Source: a virus
IMG/VR virus record: IMGVR_UViG_3300043395_000421
Location: 1 to 64,000 of that record
Length of the DNA stretch: 64,000 nt
Reading direction: 5' to 3' (one strand)
The notes beneath the pieces are model-generated. The model was not told the DNA's origin. It was given only the letters and a program-made list of their open reading frames with translations, and did not search any database. Position 1 is the stretch's first letter. Each line of letters opens with the position of its first letter. The position numbers were made by a program, and so were the translations under genes. Of the stretch, positions 1 through 5,904 are shown piece by piece.

Positions 1-255
1 ATGAATAACTATAAAGTATTTGGAGACAAGTTAGTTAGTTATGTACTGGATGTTCAGGCCAGCTCGGCAGAGGAGGCATGGGATATTGCCTCTAATGCCG
101 CAACGGCTGATTGGATCCAAATTGATGAGGGCCCAAAGATTGAGGTCCATTTTGTAGAAGACCTGGTTGAAGATGAAACAGATTTGTTAGAAGATGGTTA
201 TCCCTCAATGGATAATGAAATTCTAGTAATGGACAAATCGGACATATCGGACTAG
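1..255 (+). CDS. Small acidic hypothetical protein, possibly 5'-incomplete
   Basis: An 84-residue acidic protein opens with an ATG at the first base of the window, so the true start may lie upstream. The N-terminus (MNNYKVFGDKL) followed by a hydrophobic strand and a helix rich in Ala and Glu resembles small phage proteins that begin MN-x-YKV, including the one at 11966-12109 in this window. The C-terminal third is Asp/Glu rich. I do not recognise a function. It is the first of three plus-strand genes and lies upstream of a strong promoter at 295-323. Confidence 0.7.
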   Translation: MNNYKVFGDKLVSYVLDVQASSAEEAWDIASNAATADWIQIDEGPKIEVHFVEDLVEDETDLLEDGYPSMDNEILVMDKSDISD

Positions 256-294
256 GTGAGGTTTTGAGGGCATAAATTTGCTCTTACGAGGGTA

Positions 295-323
295 TTTACA
301 AATTCGTGGATACCTGATAAAAT
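295..323 (+). promoter_or_regulatory. Promoter for the Lsr2-like microgene
   Basis: TTTACA (295-300), a 17-base spacer and TAAAAT (318-323) form a near-consensus sigma-70 type promoter. The start codon of the next gene lies 31 bases downstream, after an AAAGGA SD site. The sequence upstream of and through the -35 box resembles another element at 1024-1051 (see findings). Confidence 0.65.
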
Positions 324-353
324 ATAACACTATCATAGAAAGGATAGACAACA

Positions 354-500
354 ATGGCAACAAAGCGTGAATATCTAGCAAGCAAGGGAATTACTGTTGG
401 CCGCCGTGGCCGATTCTCAGCAGCAGCTAAGCAGGCTTTGTCTGAGGCGGAAAAGAATGGAATTAAGTTCTCCGCTGAAGTCAAGCAAGCTAAGAACTAA
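354..500 (+). CDS. Lsr2 C-terminal-like DNA-binding microprotein
   Basis: This 48-residue basic protein starts at ATG 354 after AAAGGA. The segment from about residue 4 to 30 (KREYLASKGI, then GRRGRFS, then a helix of Ala, Lys and Glu) resembles the C-terminal DNA-binding domain of actinobacterial Lsr2, where an RGR motif inserts into the minor groove of AT-rich DNA. The family resemblance is from memory and unverified. A stand-alone Lsr2-type domain in a phage could compete with host xenogeneic silencing; that role is inference. The gene has its own promoter and a terminator directly after it, so it is probably expressed as a monocistron. Confidence 0.7.
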   Translation: MATKREYLASKGITVGRRGRFSAAAKQALSEAEKNGIKFSAEVKQAKN

Positions 501-505
501 GGAAG

Positions 506-544
506 TCAGATCCAAAGGGGCTGGCGCAAGTCAGCCCCTTCTGA
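506..544 (+). terminator. Hairpin terminator after the Lsr2-like gene
   Basis: AAGGGGCTG (515-523) pairs with CAGCCCCTT (532-540) around an 8-base loop, and TCAGA/TCTGA extends the stem at its base. A long T tract is lacking, so termination may be partial. The bases TATAAT directly after the stem (545-550) could serve as a -10 box for the next gene, but no -35 box is evident. Confidence 0.6.
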
Positions 545-573
545 TATAATGGGCGGTTACAAGAAAGGCGGAC

Positions 574-789
574 ATGAGAAAAAGAACCAAAGTAGATAAA
601 GTAATAGACCAATTAGAAGAAATTCTAAACGACCACCATTTTCATCCAGCGTTAATGGCAAATATGATAACAACAAGTTATCCACCATACACTCAATCCA
701 AACTAATAGAACTAATTGAATATATCAAAGTCTATCATGAGAAGGAAAATGAGTTACACAAATCAACACATACAGCGCAATACCGCTAA
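574..789 (+). CDS. Hypothetical protein, 71 aa
   Basis: The protein begins at ATG 574, ten bases after an AAGAAAGG SD-like stretch. It has a basic N-terminus, a predicted helix (VDKVIDQLEEILNDHH) and a His-rich middle. I do not recognise the family. It is the last gene on the plus strand and is closed by a strong terminator. Confidence 0.6.
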   Translation: MRKRTKVDKVIDQLEEILNDHHFHPALMANMITTSYPPYTQSKLIELIEYIKVYHEKENELHKSTHTAQYR

Positions 790-810
790 TTAAATAAATA
801 TAAACCTCAT

Positions 811-848
811 AGGGGTGAATTGGACAATATGTCCGATTTGCCCCTTTT
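811..848 (+). terminator. Strong intrinsic terminator closing the plus-strand operon
   Basis: The outer stem AGGGG/CCCCT encloses an inner 9-pair stem AATTGGACA/TGTCCGATT with a 3-base loop, followed by TTTTGTGTT. It stops plus-strand transcription before the convergent non-coding region. Confidence 0.75.
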
Positions 849-1165
849 GTGTTCTATTTTAGCGGGCGGGATTTCGCTTTTACGACGACATATAAAAAAT
901 CCCTCAAAATTTGATCAATATCTCAAAGAATATAACAAAATGTTATACAAATAGATCAAAATAGATCCAATTTAATCCAAAATCTGTCAAAATTTATCTC
1001 GTATTTGTGGGCGAAAACGCCCATTTACGAGAGCTATTGACAAATCCTGGAACATATGCTGCCATATAGGGTATTGACAACATTACGACATTATGGTAAA
1101 TGGGGTTCAATTACTCATATAATAATTTAAATATAATACAATAACATTTCGTTATTAAATGATAA

Positions 1166-1205
1166 CCACTTTACTCCACTTTACTCCACAATTCTCCACT
1201 ATAAA
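1166..1205. repeat. Tandem 10-base repeats, unit CCACTTTACT
   Basis: Two identical copies of CCACTTTACT (1166-1175 and 1176-1185) are followed by the diverged copies CCACAATTCT and CCACTATAAA. All four keep CCAC at 10-base spacing, one helical turn, as expected for an iteron or protein-binding array. Confidence 0.6.
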
Positions 1206-1220
1206 AGCCGTATAAGGCTC
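1202..1220 (-). terminator. Weak terminator of the leftmost minus-strand operon
   Basis: On the minus strand AGCC-TTATAC-GGCT is followed by TTTTAT. The stem is only 4-5 pairs, but it lies 44 bases after the last minus-strand gene and no better candidate is visible. Confidence 0.35.
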
Positions 1221-1263
1221 ATAGAGAGGAGAAAAGGGAGGGGGGAATAGAAGATATAGGACC

Positions 1264-1554
1264 TTATTCTGGAGAATTTTCTACAGGAGCTGTAGCCATT
1301 CTCCAGCCACCTATATTTGGATCCATCATATCTGGATTGACTGGCATACCTTCTGGATATACTCTATGAACTACATGAGGGTTATCTGGTATATAGTGAT
1401 TATTACAGACGAAGATTATTCTGTACCCGTCCGAATTTATTCCAGTTGACTGAGACTTACAATATTCACATACTGAAGCCTGCTTAATATCTCTCTCTTT
1501 CAGATGCTGTAAGTAAGCAGCAATTTGCGGATCTTTGGGTAATGGATAACTCAT
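1264..1554 (-). CDS. Hypothetical protein with a Cys pair, 96 aa
   Basis: I start this gene at the ATG ending at 1554 because it forms an ATGA overlap with the microgene upstream; an in-frame ATG four codons earlier is possible. The protein has ASVCEYCKSQ and a later Cys-Asn-Asn-His, which could form one zinc site (CxxC...C..H), then a Pro/Met-rich tail. No function is recognised. It is the last gene of the minus-strand transcription unit. Confidence 0.65.
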   Translation of the reverse strand: MSYPLPKDPQIAAYLQHLKERDIKQASVCEYCKSQSTGINSDGYRIIFVCNNHYIPDNPHVVHRVYPEGMPVNPDMMDPNIGGWRMATAPVENSPE

Positions 1555-1622
1555 TGCTGTAACCATGCAAAGTAATTAAGGATAATGAATATAGCTAGGA
1601 GGATTAATAGGGCGTATTTCAT
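1551..1622 (-). CDS. Single-pass membrane micropeptide, 23 aa
   Basis: A 23-residue peptide starts MKYALLILLAIF and is almost entirely hydrophobic, so it should form one membrane helix. Its ATG overlaps the TGA of the upstream gene (ATGA) and its TGA overlaps the ATG of the next gene in the same way. This double coupling is the main evidence that it is translated. No family is recognised. Confidence 0.55.
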   Translation of the reverse strand: MKYALLILLAIFIILNYFAWLQQ

Positions 1623-2026
1623 TCTTTCCCGCCAAAATTTATTACCTTAAATGCATCGCCTGTCTCTTCATCGATATAGTCCCAGTGAAATTCATCATAG
1701 TCATAATCTGGGTCTACCGTCCCAGTCTTTTCCCAGTATGGAACTCCATTCTCATCATAGTCATCCCAGCCAGGACCAGACATGTCCATATTTAACCTAT
1801 AGAAGGTTCCGTATTTGCTGTAGATTGGCCAGAATGTATCCCATAGCCATCCATAATACTTATATCTAAATCCTTTATCTAAGCCTTCATCTTCCATATA
1901 GGATAGCTCTAGCATATTCTTGGACGCTATTGATCCCGCCCAATTTGCGATCCATCTCAAAGGTGGTCTTGATTTATGCTCTACAATCGAATCATCAAGA
2001 AAGTTTCTCAATATCCGCCTCCACAT
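1619..2026 (-). CDS. Hypothetical Trp/Tyr/Asp-rich protein, 135 aa
   Basis: The protein starts MWRRILRNFLDD. It is rich in aromatic and acidic residues, with clusters such as YYGWLWDTFWPIYS and a repeated Asp-Tyr pattern near the C-terminus. No catalytic motif or membrane segment is evident. It overlaps the zinc-type microgene upstream by 19 bases and the micropeptide downstream by ATGA, so all three are probably co-translated. Confidence 0.7.
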   Translation of the reverse strand: MWRRILRNFLDDSIVEHKSRPPLRWIANWAGSIASKNMLELSYMEDEGLDKGFRYKYYGWLWDTFWPIYSKYGTFYRLNMDMSGPGWDDYDENGVPYWEKTGTVDPDYDYDEFHWDYIDEETGDAFKVINFGGKE

Positions 2027-2157
2027 TCATTTCTCGTATGATATAACCGATTGGTTATAAAATCTGCCCTAGTGGGCGCAAAAAGCTCTTTACGACAGGA
2101 AGCGCAAAATCCCTGCCATTCTCGTCCGAAAAAGTCATAGTACATCCACTTAGACAT
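2008..2157 (-). CDS. Cys-pair microprotein, 49 aa
   Basis: A 49-residue ORF fills the apparent gap between two longer genes. It starts MSKWMYYDFFG and has GFCASCRKELF, a CxxC knuckle, with a further Cys near the C-terminus. It overlaps the upstream nuclease gene by 8 bases and the downstream gene by 19, which is the usual packing here. Function is unknown. Confidence 0.6.
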   Translation of the reverse strand: MSKWMYYDFFGREWQGFCASCRKELFAPTRADFITNRLYHTRNECGGGY

Positions 2158-2629
2158 TTGTATCCTTTAATTTATTTACTAGTTGACTAAAAGGCCTAGC
2201 CAATTCTTTTGGAGCTAAATAGAAGTTATCCTCATGCTTGCGATATCTGTCGTATTTTCGCTCTACCCGCCAAGACTTGGAAAATGCGGTGGGGAATACA
2301 AACATGCCGCCTGTATTCTGACTAACCATAACATAGGCAATTGGCTTTGGATCTTTGGCTTCATATCCTGAAACTGTATCAATAATCAAATCGTCATATG
2401 GAAATGATTCTGGGTTATCGCTAAAATTAAGATTACGACTCTTGACCTCAATTACCTGATCTCCTACAATAATATCCTTATCATTGAGGGTATATTCTTT
2501 TATTTCTTCCTTTGATTGGGCAAATGAGAACTCTGGTACTTCCGCCGAAATTCCTTCTGATTCTAGTCGCATAGCGACGATTTTGTTGAAGGCATGGCCC
2601 GATTCCATTGCTGATTTATAATCGAACAT
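2150..2629 (-). CDS. Putative PD-(D/E)XK-type nuclease, 159 aa
   Basis: Around residues 50-67 the sequence reads DIIVGDQVIEVKSRNLNF: an Asp, a short beta strand and then E-x-K, the core of the PD-(D/E)XK nuclease fold. An upstream Glu-containing helix (residues 10-30) would complete the site. The remainder is helical with a basic C-terminus (RKYDRYRKH). No specific subfamily is recognised, so a restriction-like, repair or resolvase nuclease are all possible. The gene is first after the promoter at 2678-2706. Confidence 0.55.
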   Translation of the reverse strand: MFDYKSAMESGHAFNKIVAMRLESEGISAEVPEFSFAQSKEEIKEYTLNDKDIIVGDQVIEVKSRNLNFSDNPESFPYDDLIIDTVSGYEAKDPKPIAYVMVSQNTGGMFVFPTAFSKSWRVERKYDRYRKHEDNFYLAPKELARPFSQLVNKLKDTNV

Positions 2630-2677
2630 GTTCTCTCTTTCGCCGCACTTGCCGCTTCACTTTTGAGCGTATTGAGT

Positions 2678-2706
2678 AGTATATAATATATATTTGGATA
2701 GGTCAA
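2678..2706 (-). promoter_or_regulatory. Promoter for the 2629-1264 operon
   Basis: On the minus strand TTGACC (2706-2701), a 17-base spacer and TATACT (2683-2678) lie upstream of the nuclease gene, leaving a leader of about 40 bases. Confidence 0.65.
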
Positions 2707-2709
2707 TAG

Positions 2710-2907
2710 TTAAATAGACCACCAGCCACGTATTGTGCCGCCTTCTATTGGGCATTTGTAGGCTTTAGGTGCGTCTGAGTCGTAGTACTCCTTGAATAAA
2801 CGGGCGTGGAGGGCCCCATCTGTCTCGTGAGTATCTCTACCGCAATCTGGGCAGATAGGCTCTCCTATAATTTCGTAGACGTGTCTACACGCCGTATTTG
2901 TATGCAT
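2710..2907 (-). CDS. Zinc-ribbon-like hypothetical protein, 65 aa
   Basis: The protein carries CRHVYEIIGEPICPDCGRDTHE near residues 8-29, a Cys/His followed by CPDCG, and one more Cys near residue 53 (YKCPIEGG). This is consistent with a single zinc-binding module. It overlaps the preceding microgene by 23 bases. The function is unknown. Confidence 0.65.
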   Translation of the reverse strand: MHTNTACRHVYEIIGEPICPDCGRDTHETDGALHARLFKEYYDSDAPKAYKCPIEGGTIRGWWSI

Positions 2908-3040
2908 CCGAGCCCAGCCAGTCCATTCTTGACTTTCCGCATGGACATGGTGGAACTAAATGAATTTTGCTATCTTCAAGCTCTGTTTCAATGCACATAA
3001 TAGTATTGCATGTCTTACATCTAAATAGATATTTTTTCAT
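2885..3040 (-). CDS. Zinc-ribbon microprotein, 51 aa
   Basis: A 51-residue ORF starts MKKYLFRCKTCNTIMC and has a second cluster PPCPCGKSRMDW, so CxxC plus CxC could hold one zinc ion. Its ATG overlaps the TGA of the upstream gene (ATGA). It is one of a run of tiny Cys-containing genes. Confidence 0.65.
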   Translation of the reverse strand: MKKYLFRCKTCNTIMCIETELEDSKIHLVPPCPCGKSRMDWLGSDAYKYGV

Positions 3041-3255
3041 TTCTTTTTATTCCCTGCGGTAAGCATTTCTTGAACTAGGATCTTCATTCCTAATCCATTA
3101 AGTTTAACTGTATCTATTTTATCAAGTTCATCTAATATTCTTTTCCGCTCTTGCTTTACCGCCTTTGCACATCCATTACAAGGACATGCCCAATCCTTTT
3201 TTACTTCCGCCTTATCATCTCTTTTGTGAGCTGTTTCTGCCGCCTGCAAATCCAT
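3037..3255 (-). CDS. Hypothetical Lys-rich protein with CxCxxC motif, 72 aa
   Basis: The protein reads DWACPCNGCAKAVKQERKRILDEL around residues 21-44, a CxCxxC cluster followed by a basic helix, then a KLNGLGMKILVQEML helix and a Lys tail. The cluster and helix suggest a nucleic-acid-binding or metal-binding microprotein. It is coupled to both neighbours by 1- to 4-base overlaps. Confidence 0.65.
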   Translation of the reverse strand: MDLQAAETAHKRDDKAEVKKDWACPCNGCAKAVKQERKRILDELDKIDTVKLNGLGMKILVQEMLTAGNKKK

Positions 3256-3341
3256 TATAAACCTAACGCTTCCGTTACATCTATAGAGTCATCGATTGTT
3301 TTATCGTGCTCTTTGCTACAATTACCACATTCTTTACACAT
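3255..3341 (-). CDS. Very small CxxCxxC ORF, 28 aa
   Basis: A 28-codon ORF starts MCKECGNCSKEHD and ends in TAATG overlapping the next start. The CxxCxxC motif and the overlap fit the style of the operon, but the size makes it the least certain gene of the series. Confidence 0.4.
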   Translation of the reverse strand: MCKECGNCSKEHDKTIDDSIDVTEALGL

Positions 3342-3347
3342 AATAAG

Positions 3348-3383
3348 TTCCCCCACCACAACCAAAGGCCATTAGCGGGGGAA
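3348..3383 (-). terminator. Inverted repeat, possible terminator or attenuator
   Basis: TTCCCCC (3348-3354) pairs with GGGGGAA (3377-3383) around a 22-base loop between two minus-strand genes. The stem is GC-only against an AT-rich background, but a U tract is poor, so partial termination or mRNA processing is possible. Confidence 0.4.
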
Positions 3384-3387
3384 TCCT

Positions 3388-3597
3388 TTATACTTTCTTA
3401 GGTCTGCTTTTCTTCGGACCTACGGTAGTTTCTCTGCGGATACCATGACGATTGCGATCTATTTTCATAGTTCTCTTATCCTGGATTCCAGACTTAAATC
3501 TACCTTGACTTGGATTTTTCCTCGTTGCTTCTTGAGAAGTTACAGCACCTGATGGTTGGCTGTTTGGAGGAGTCTCCATTCCTGTACCATTATTCAT
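3388..3597 (-). CDS. Basic low-complexity hypothetical protein, 69 aa
   Basis: The protein is hydrophilic, rich in Ser, Gln, Lys and Arg, with no predicted hydrophobic core; the C-terminal half (KIDRNRHGIRRETTVGPKKSRPKKV) is strongly basic. It may be disordered and bind nucleic acid. The start overlaps the previous gene by 8 bases; ATG six codons later is an alternative. Confidence 0.55.
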   Translation of the reverse strand: MNNGTGMETPPNSQPSGAVTSQEATRKNPSQGRFKSGIQDKRTMKIDRNRHGIRRETTVGPKKSRPKKV

Positions 3598-3745
3598 TAA
3601 TAAATCTTTCTCTTTGTTCTGGAGTTGCAGTCATATTTAGGGTAAGACCTGCTTCTCCATCCCTTGTAACATCTAGCATACCGCCAGGAATCTTTGCCAT
3701 TCCTGTTTGGCTACCGACGTTTTCGCATCCACATTCAACGCACAT
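3590..3745 (-). CDS. Small conserved-type protein with CxxCGC motif, 51 aa
   Basis: I place the start at the ATG ending at 3745 (MCVECGCENVGSQTG), not at the longest ORF, because the longer version would fully overlap the coding part of the microgene at 3747-3896. With this start the two genes are separated by one base. The body (KIPGGMLDVTRDGEAGLTL, then NMTATPEQRERFINE) resembles a small conserved family I have seen in actinobacterial phages. Function is unknown. Confidence 0.65.
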   Translation of the reverse strand: MCVECGCENVGSQTGMAKIPGGMLDVTRDGEAGLTLNMTATPEQRERFINE

Positions 3746-3746
3746 A

Positions 3747-3896
3747 TTACTTAGGACCTTGTGCTGTTGCTTGGTTTGATACATCTTTCGCTGGGAAAGC
3801 TGCTGCTGGCTGTTGTCCTGTTGGGTTGAGATCAAGATTGTTTGATCCTGACTGCTCACCTGTCTGGTTGAAACCAGTTAGATTAATTCCGTCCAT
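3747..3896 (-). CDS. Asn/Gln-rich microprotein, 49 aa
   Basis: A 49-residue ORF begins MDGINLTGFNQTGEQSG, six bases after a good GGAG SD site, and ends one base before the next ATG. It is Gly, Asn, Gln and Ala rich and probably disordered. The SD site and spacing argue it is genuine. Confidence 0.6.
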   Translation of the reverse strand: MDGINLTGFNQTGEQSGSNNLDLNPTGQQPAAAFPAKDVSNQATAQGPK

Positions 3897-3941
3897 TTTA
3901 TTTCTCCTATAGGTTGTATTTAAGCGGGTCTAGAAAGCCGC

Positions 3942-4052
3942 TCATTCGTCTATTATAGCATTTTCGTCATCTTCAAAGTCGAAGAGGTCGTCTGGAAGGC
4001 TATAGAGTTTTTCTATAGCCCTCCAGATTATATTCGCTATTTTATCTATCAT
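3942..4052 (-). CDS. Acidic microprotein, 36 aa
   Basis: The ORF starts MIDKIANIIWRAIEKLY and ends in a strongly acidic tail (DDLFDFEDDENAIIDE). The amphipathic helix plus acidic tail could mimic DNA or bind a host protein; that is speculation. Its ATG overlaps the upstream TGA (ATGA). Confidence 0.55.
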   Translation of the reverse strand: MIDKIANIIWRAIEKLYSLPDDLFDFEDDENAIIDE

Positions 4053-4171
4053 TTCTTATACAATTCATGCCAACAGTCGTCACAAATCAAAATATATTTA
4101 GTTTCTGTGCTGCTGATGCGAGTTGCCTCGTTTTCACAACCCTTCAATTCACAGATCTCTACATATTCCAT
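4049..4171 (-). CDS. Zinc-ribbon microprotein, 40 aa
   Basis: The 40-residue protein has YVEICELKGCENEA and YILICDDCWHELYKK, that is C-x4-C and CxxC, a complete four-Cys zinc ribbon. It is coupled by ATGA to the acidic microgene downstream. Confidence 0.65.
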   Translation of the reverse strand: MEYVEICELKGCENEATRISSTETKYILICDDCWHELYKK

Positions 4172-4173
4172 TG

Positions 4174-4311
4174 CTATGATCTCTTAGCCTTTACACGGTT
4201 ATATCCAGTCTTCTTTTTATTCATAGAGCCTGGGGCTTTACCGCCTGGACCTTTATGATTCCTACGGCGTATTTCTAGAGATGCCGCTATTTTATCGTGG
4301 TGCTTTCCCAT
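4174..4311 (-). CDS. Basic microprotein, 45 aa
   Basis: The protein starts MGKHHDKIAASLEIRRRNH and continues with GPGGKAPGSMNKKK; about a third of residues are Lys or Arg. It directly follows the histone-like gene, whose stop adjoins its ATG. It may bind nucleic acid; no family is recognised. Confidence 0.55.
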   Translation of the reverse strand: MGKHHDKIAASLEIRRRNHKGPGGKAPGSMNKKKTGYNRVKAKRS

Positions 4312-4512
4312 TTACTTCTTCTTTGGGGTTGACTTCTTTACAGTCTTCTTTGCAGGAGACTTCTTTGCAGGAGCCTTCTTCTTTGCTGCTGGCTTCTTTG
4401 CTGCTGCTTTCTTCACGACTACCACCTTTCTTTCAGGTTCAGCCTGAACTAATACATTATATTTAAACTCTTCCTCTTTTGGAAGTAGCCAATTCTTTAT
4501 TTTATTCCACAT
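4312..4512 (-). CDS. Histone H1-like Lys/Ala/Pro-rich protein, 66 aa
   Basis: The first 28 residues are an amphipathic segment (MWNKIKNWLLPKEEEF). Residues 29-66 are a tail of KKAAAKKPAAKKKAPAKK-type repeats, as in histone H1 C-terminal tails and bacterial histone-like proteins. It probably binds DNA non-specifically and may help genome condensation or host takeover. It overlaps the upstream gene by one base (TAATG). Confidence 0.65.
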   Translation of the reverse strand: MWNKIKNWLLPKEEEFKYNVLVQAEPERKVVVVKKAAAKKPAAKKKAPAKKSPAKKTVKKSTPKKK

Positions 4513-4643
4513 TATTTTTTATTTATCTTTCTGATTATATAATCAATCACTTGTTGTGGCTTCCATTCATTTGGAAGTTCAAGATTACTTATTTCTTTTA
4601 TTATGTCCCGTCGGACTTTTTCTTGTAAGTATTCTTCCACCAT
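4512..4643 (-). CDS. Helical microprotein, 43 aa
   Basis: The ORF starts MVEEYLQEKVRRDIIKE and ends IIRKINKK. It has a charged, helical pattern with no Cys. It begins after the terminator at 4655-4692; a TAGAAT hexamer lies three bases upstream of the ATG and no SD site is visible, so initiation may be leaderless or weak. Confidence 0.5.
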   Translation of the reverse strand: MVEEYLQEKVRRDIIKEISNLELPNEWKPQQVIDYIIRKINKK

Positions 4644-4654
4644 ATTATTCTATC

Positions 4655-4692
4655 ATTTATAAAATAAAGGGGCAAGACCTCAGTCCTGCCCC
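4655..4692 (-). terminator. Terminator after the secreted 383-aa protein
   Basis: On the minus strand GGGGCAGGAC-TGAG-GTCTTGCCCC (one mismatch) is followed by TTTATTTTAT, a classical intrinsic terminator 14 bases after the stop codon. Confidence 0.75.
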
Positions 4693-4706
4693 AGTATTTA
4701 ATTAGA

Positions 4707-5858
4707 TTACTTTACGAGAGCAACCTTGGCTTTTGGATTAGCCTTATTCCATTTTGCAGCAAGTGCATTGAATGCCTTTTTAATTGCATCAAGAGCAGCA
4801 GAGTTATCTGCTTTTAATTTTGCAATTTCAGCATCTTTAGCAGCAACGGCATCGGATAGGGCTTTATCAGCAGCAAGCTTAGCGGTTACTGCATTAGCCT
4901 TAAGTGTTGCAACCTCTGCCTTAAGTGTTGCAATTTCTGCATCAGCAGTAGCCTTGGCAGTTGCAGCAGCAGTTGCAGCAGCAGCAGCGTCGGCAGCACG
5001 AGCAGACTTCTCTGTTGCTAAAGCAGCCTCAGCAGTAGCCTTGGCAGCAAGCGCAGCAGTAAGTTCTGCAGCAAGGTCACGAACTGCAATATTCTTTGCA
5101 ACAGATGAAGTAATGGTATTAAAACCAGTTACAGCAGTTGCCAAATCAGCAGAGTTTGTGACTGAAAAAATTACAGCAGCCGAACCATTGGTTGGAAGTG
5201 TAACCTTAAAATCACGGGCACCAAAGTCTGCTAGACCAGTGCCAGTTGTGGCAGTTGTCGTATCAAGAGTTCCGTTAGCAACTACTGCTGTAATTGACTT
5301 TCCAGAAACCTTATTACCGAATACATCCTTAGCGGTAACTGTTAGCGTCACCTGTGTACCAGAAGCACCGACGTCAAGACCAGATACTGAAATATCATTG
5401 ATCTTTCCGACTGCACCTTGTACATAATAAACCTTAGTTTCACCTTGGTTTGTAATGGAAACAGTTCCTACTGCGGTGGTCTTTGTAAAAACAAAGAATG
5501 TAGCAGTTGTTCCTGTTCCAGTTGCAATTGTTGTTGAAGCAGATCCACTAGCAGCAGTTACTGGAGCAGCAGCAGTTGCTGTTGCAAGTACGATAGAGGC
5601 GTTTGTTGCAGAAACCGCAACGGCTGTACCTGTATCTACTGTAACTACAAACTTTAGAGCATCAGCAGCATCAACAGAATTATCTGATGGAACTGGAAGC
5701 TCCACAGCAGTTGTTGTGGCTGTTCCCGCTGTTGCAGGGGCGCTACCATTAACAGTCAAAGCAACTGTCATAGGGGCGGCATTTGCAGGTGCCACTCCAA
5801 GGGTGCCCAGTGTCATGGCTGCAACCATGGCGAGAGCTATTTTCTTAAATGATTTCAT
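4707..5858 (-). CDS. Secreted Ig-like / coiled-coil surface protein, 383 aa
   Basis: The N-terminus is a classical signal peptide (KSFKKIALAMVAAM, cleavage after about residue 28 at ANAA). Residues 30-140 are Ala/Thr-rich beta-type sequence, and residues 150-260 resemble an invasin/BIg-type Ig domain (TLTVTAKDVFGNKVSGKSI). Residues 265-355 form an Ala-rich coiled coil with heptads of Ala, Lys and Glu, ending in a short KWNKANPKAK motif. A Sec-exported protein of this type is unusual in a phage and resembles actinobacterial S-layer-type proteins. An AAGGAG SD site precedes the ATG and a terminator follows, so it forms its own unit. It could coat the infected cell or be a virion adhesin; both are inference. 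Confidence 0.75.
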   Translation of the reverse strand: MKSFKKIALAMVAAMTLGTLGVAPANAAPMTVALTVNGSAPATAGTATTTAVELPVPSDNSVDAADALKFVVTVDTGTAVAVSATNASIVLATATAAAPVTAASGSASTTIATGTGTTATFFVFTKTTAVGTVSITNQGETKVYYVQGAVGKINDISVSGLDVGASGTQVTLTVTAKDVFGNKVSGKSITAVVANGTLDTTTATTGTGLADFGARDFKVTLPTNGSAAVIFSVTNSADLATAVTGFNTITSSVAKNIAVRDLAAELTAALAAKATAEAALATEKSARAADAAAAATAAATAKATADAEIATLKAEVATLKANAVTAKLAADKALSDAVAAKDAEIAKLKADNSAALDAIKKAFNALAAKWNKANPKAKVALVK

Positions 5859-5904
5859 TTAATTTTTTCTCCTTTTTTATTCTGACCCATTGTAGACCAG
5901 AAAT

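Larger units (their letters stand above)
849..1263. other. AT-rich non-coding convergent region, possible replication origin
   Basis: No convincing gene is present on either strand. The region contains repeated short words (ATAGATC twice near 951-967; TCAAAATTT-type words), a perfect hairpin TGGGCG-AAAA-CGCCCA (1008-1023), two TTGACA boxes (1037 and 1074) and four tandem 10-mers (1166-1205). A weak minus-strand terminator lies near its right edge. An origin or a regulatory RNA locus is possible; neither is shown. Confidence 0.45.

Noticed and set aside
651-680. TTATCCACC, one mismatch from a DnaA box
   Set aside because: It is a single copy inside a coding region and no cluster of similar boxes is present.
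2072-2100. GGGCG...TTTACGAC motif resembling elements in the intergenic regions near 285, 870 and 1010
   Set aside because: It lies inside the coding sequence of the 49-aa Cys-pair microgene, where the bases are explained by codons, so I do not count it as a regulatory copy.
3746-3859. N-terminal 38 residues of the longest frame ending at 3590
   Set aside because: This stretch is the out-of-frame overlap with the microgene at 3747-3896, which has its own SD site. The ATG at 3745 gives the natural start.
4726-5427. Long open frame of 233 codons on the plus strand opposite the secreted protein
   Set aside because: It is an antisense shadow caused by the Ala/Thr-rich codon pattern of the real gene, has no SD site, and the minus-strand protein has a convincing signal peptide and domains.
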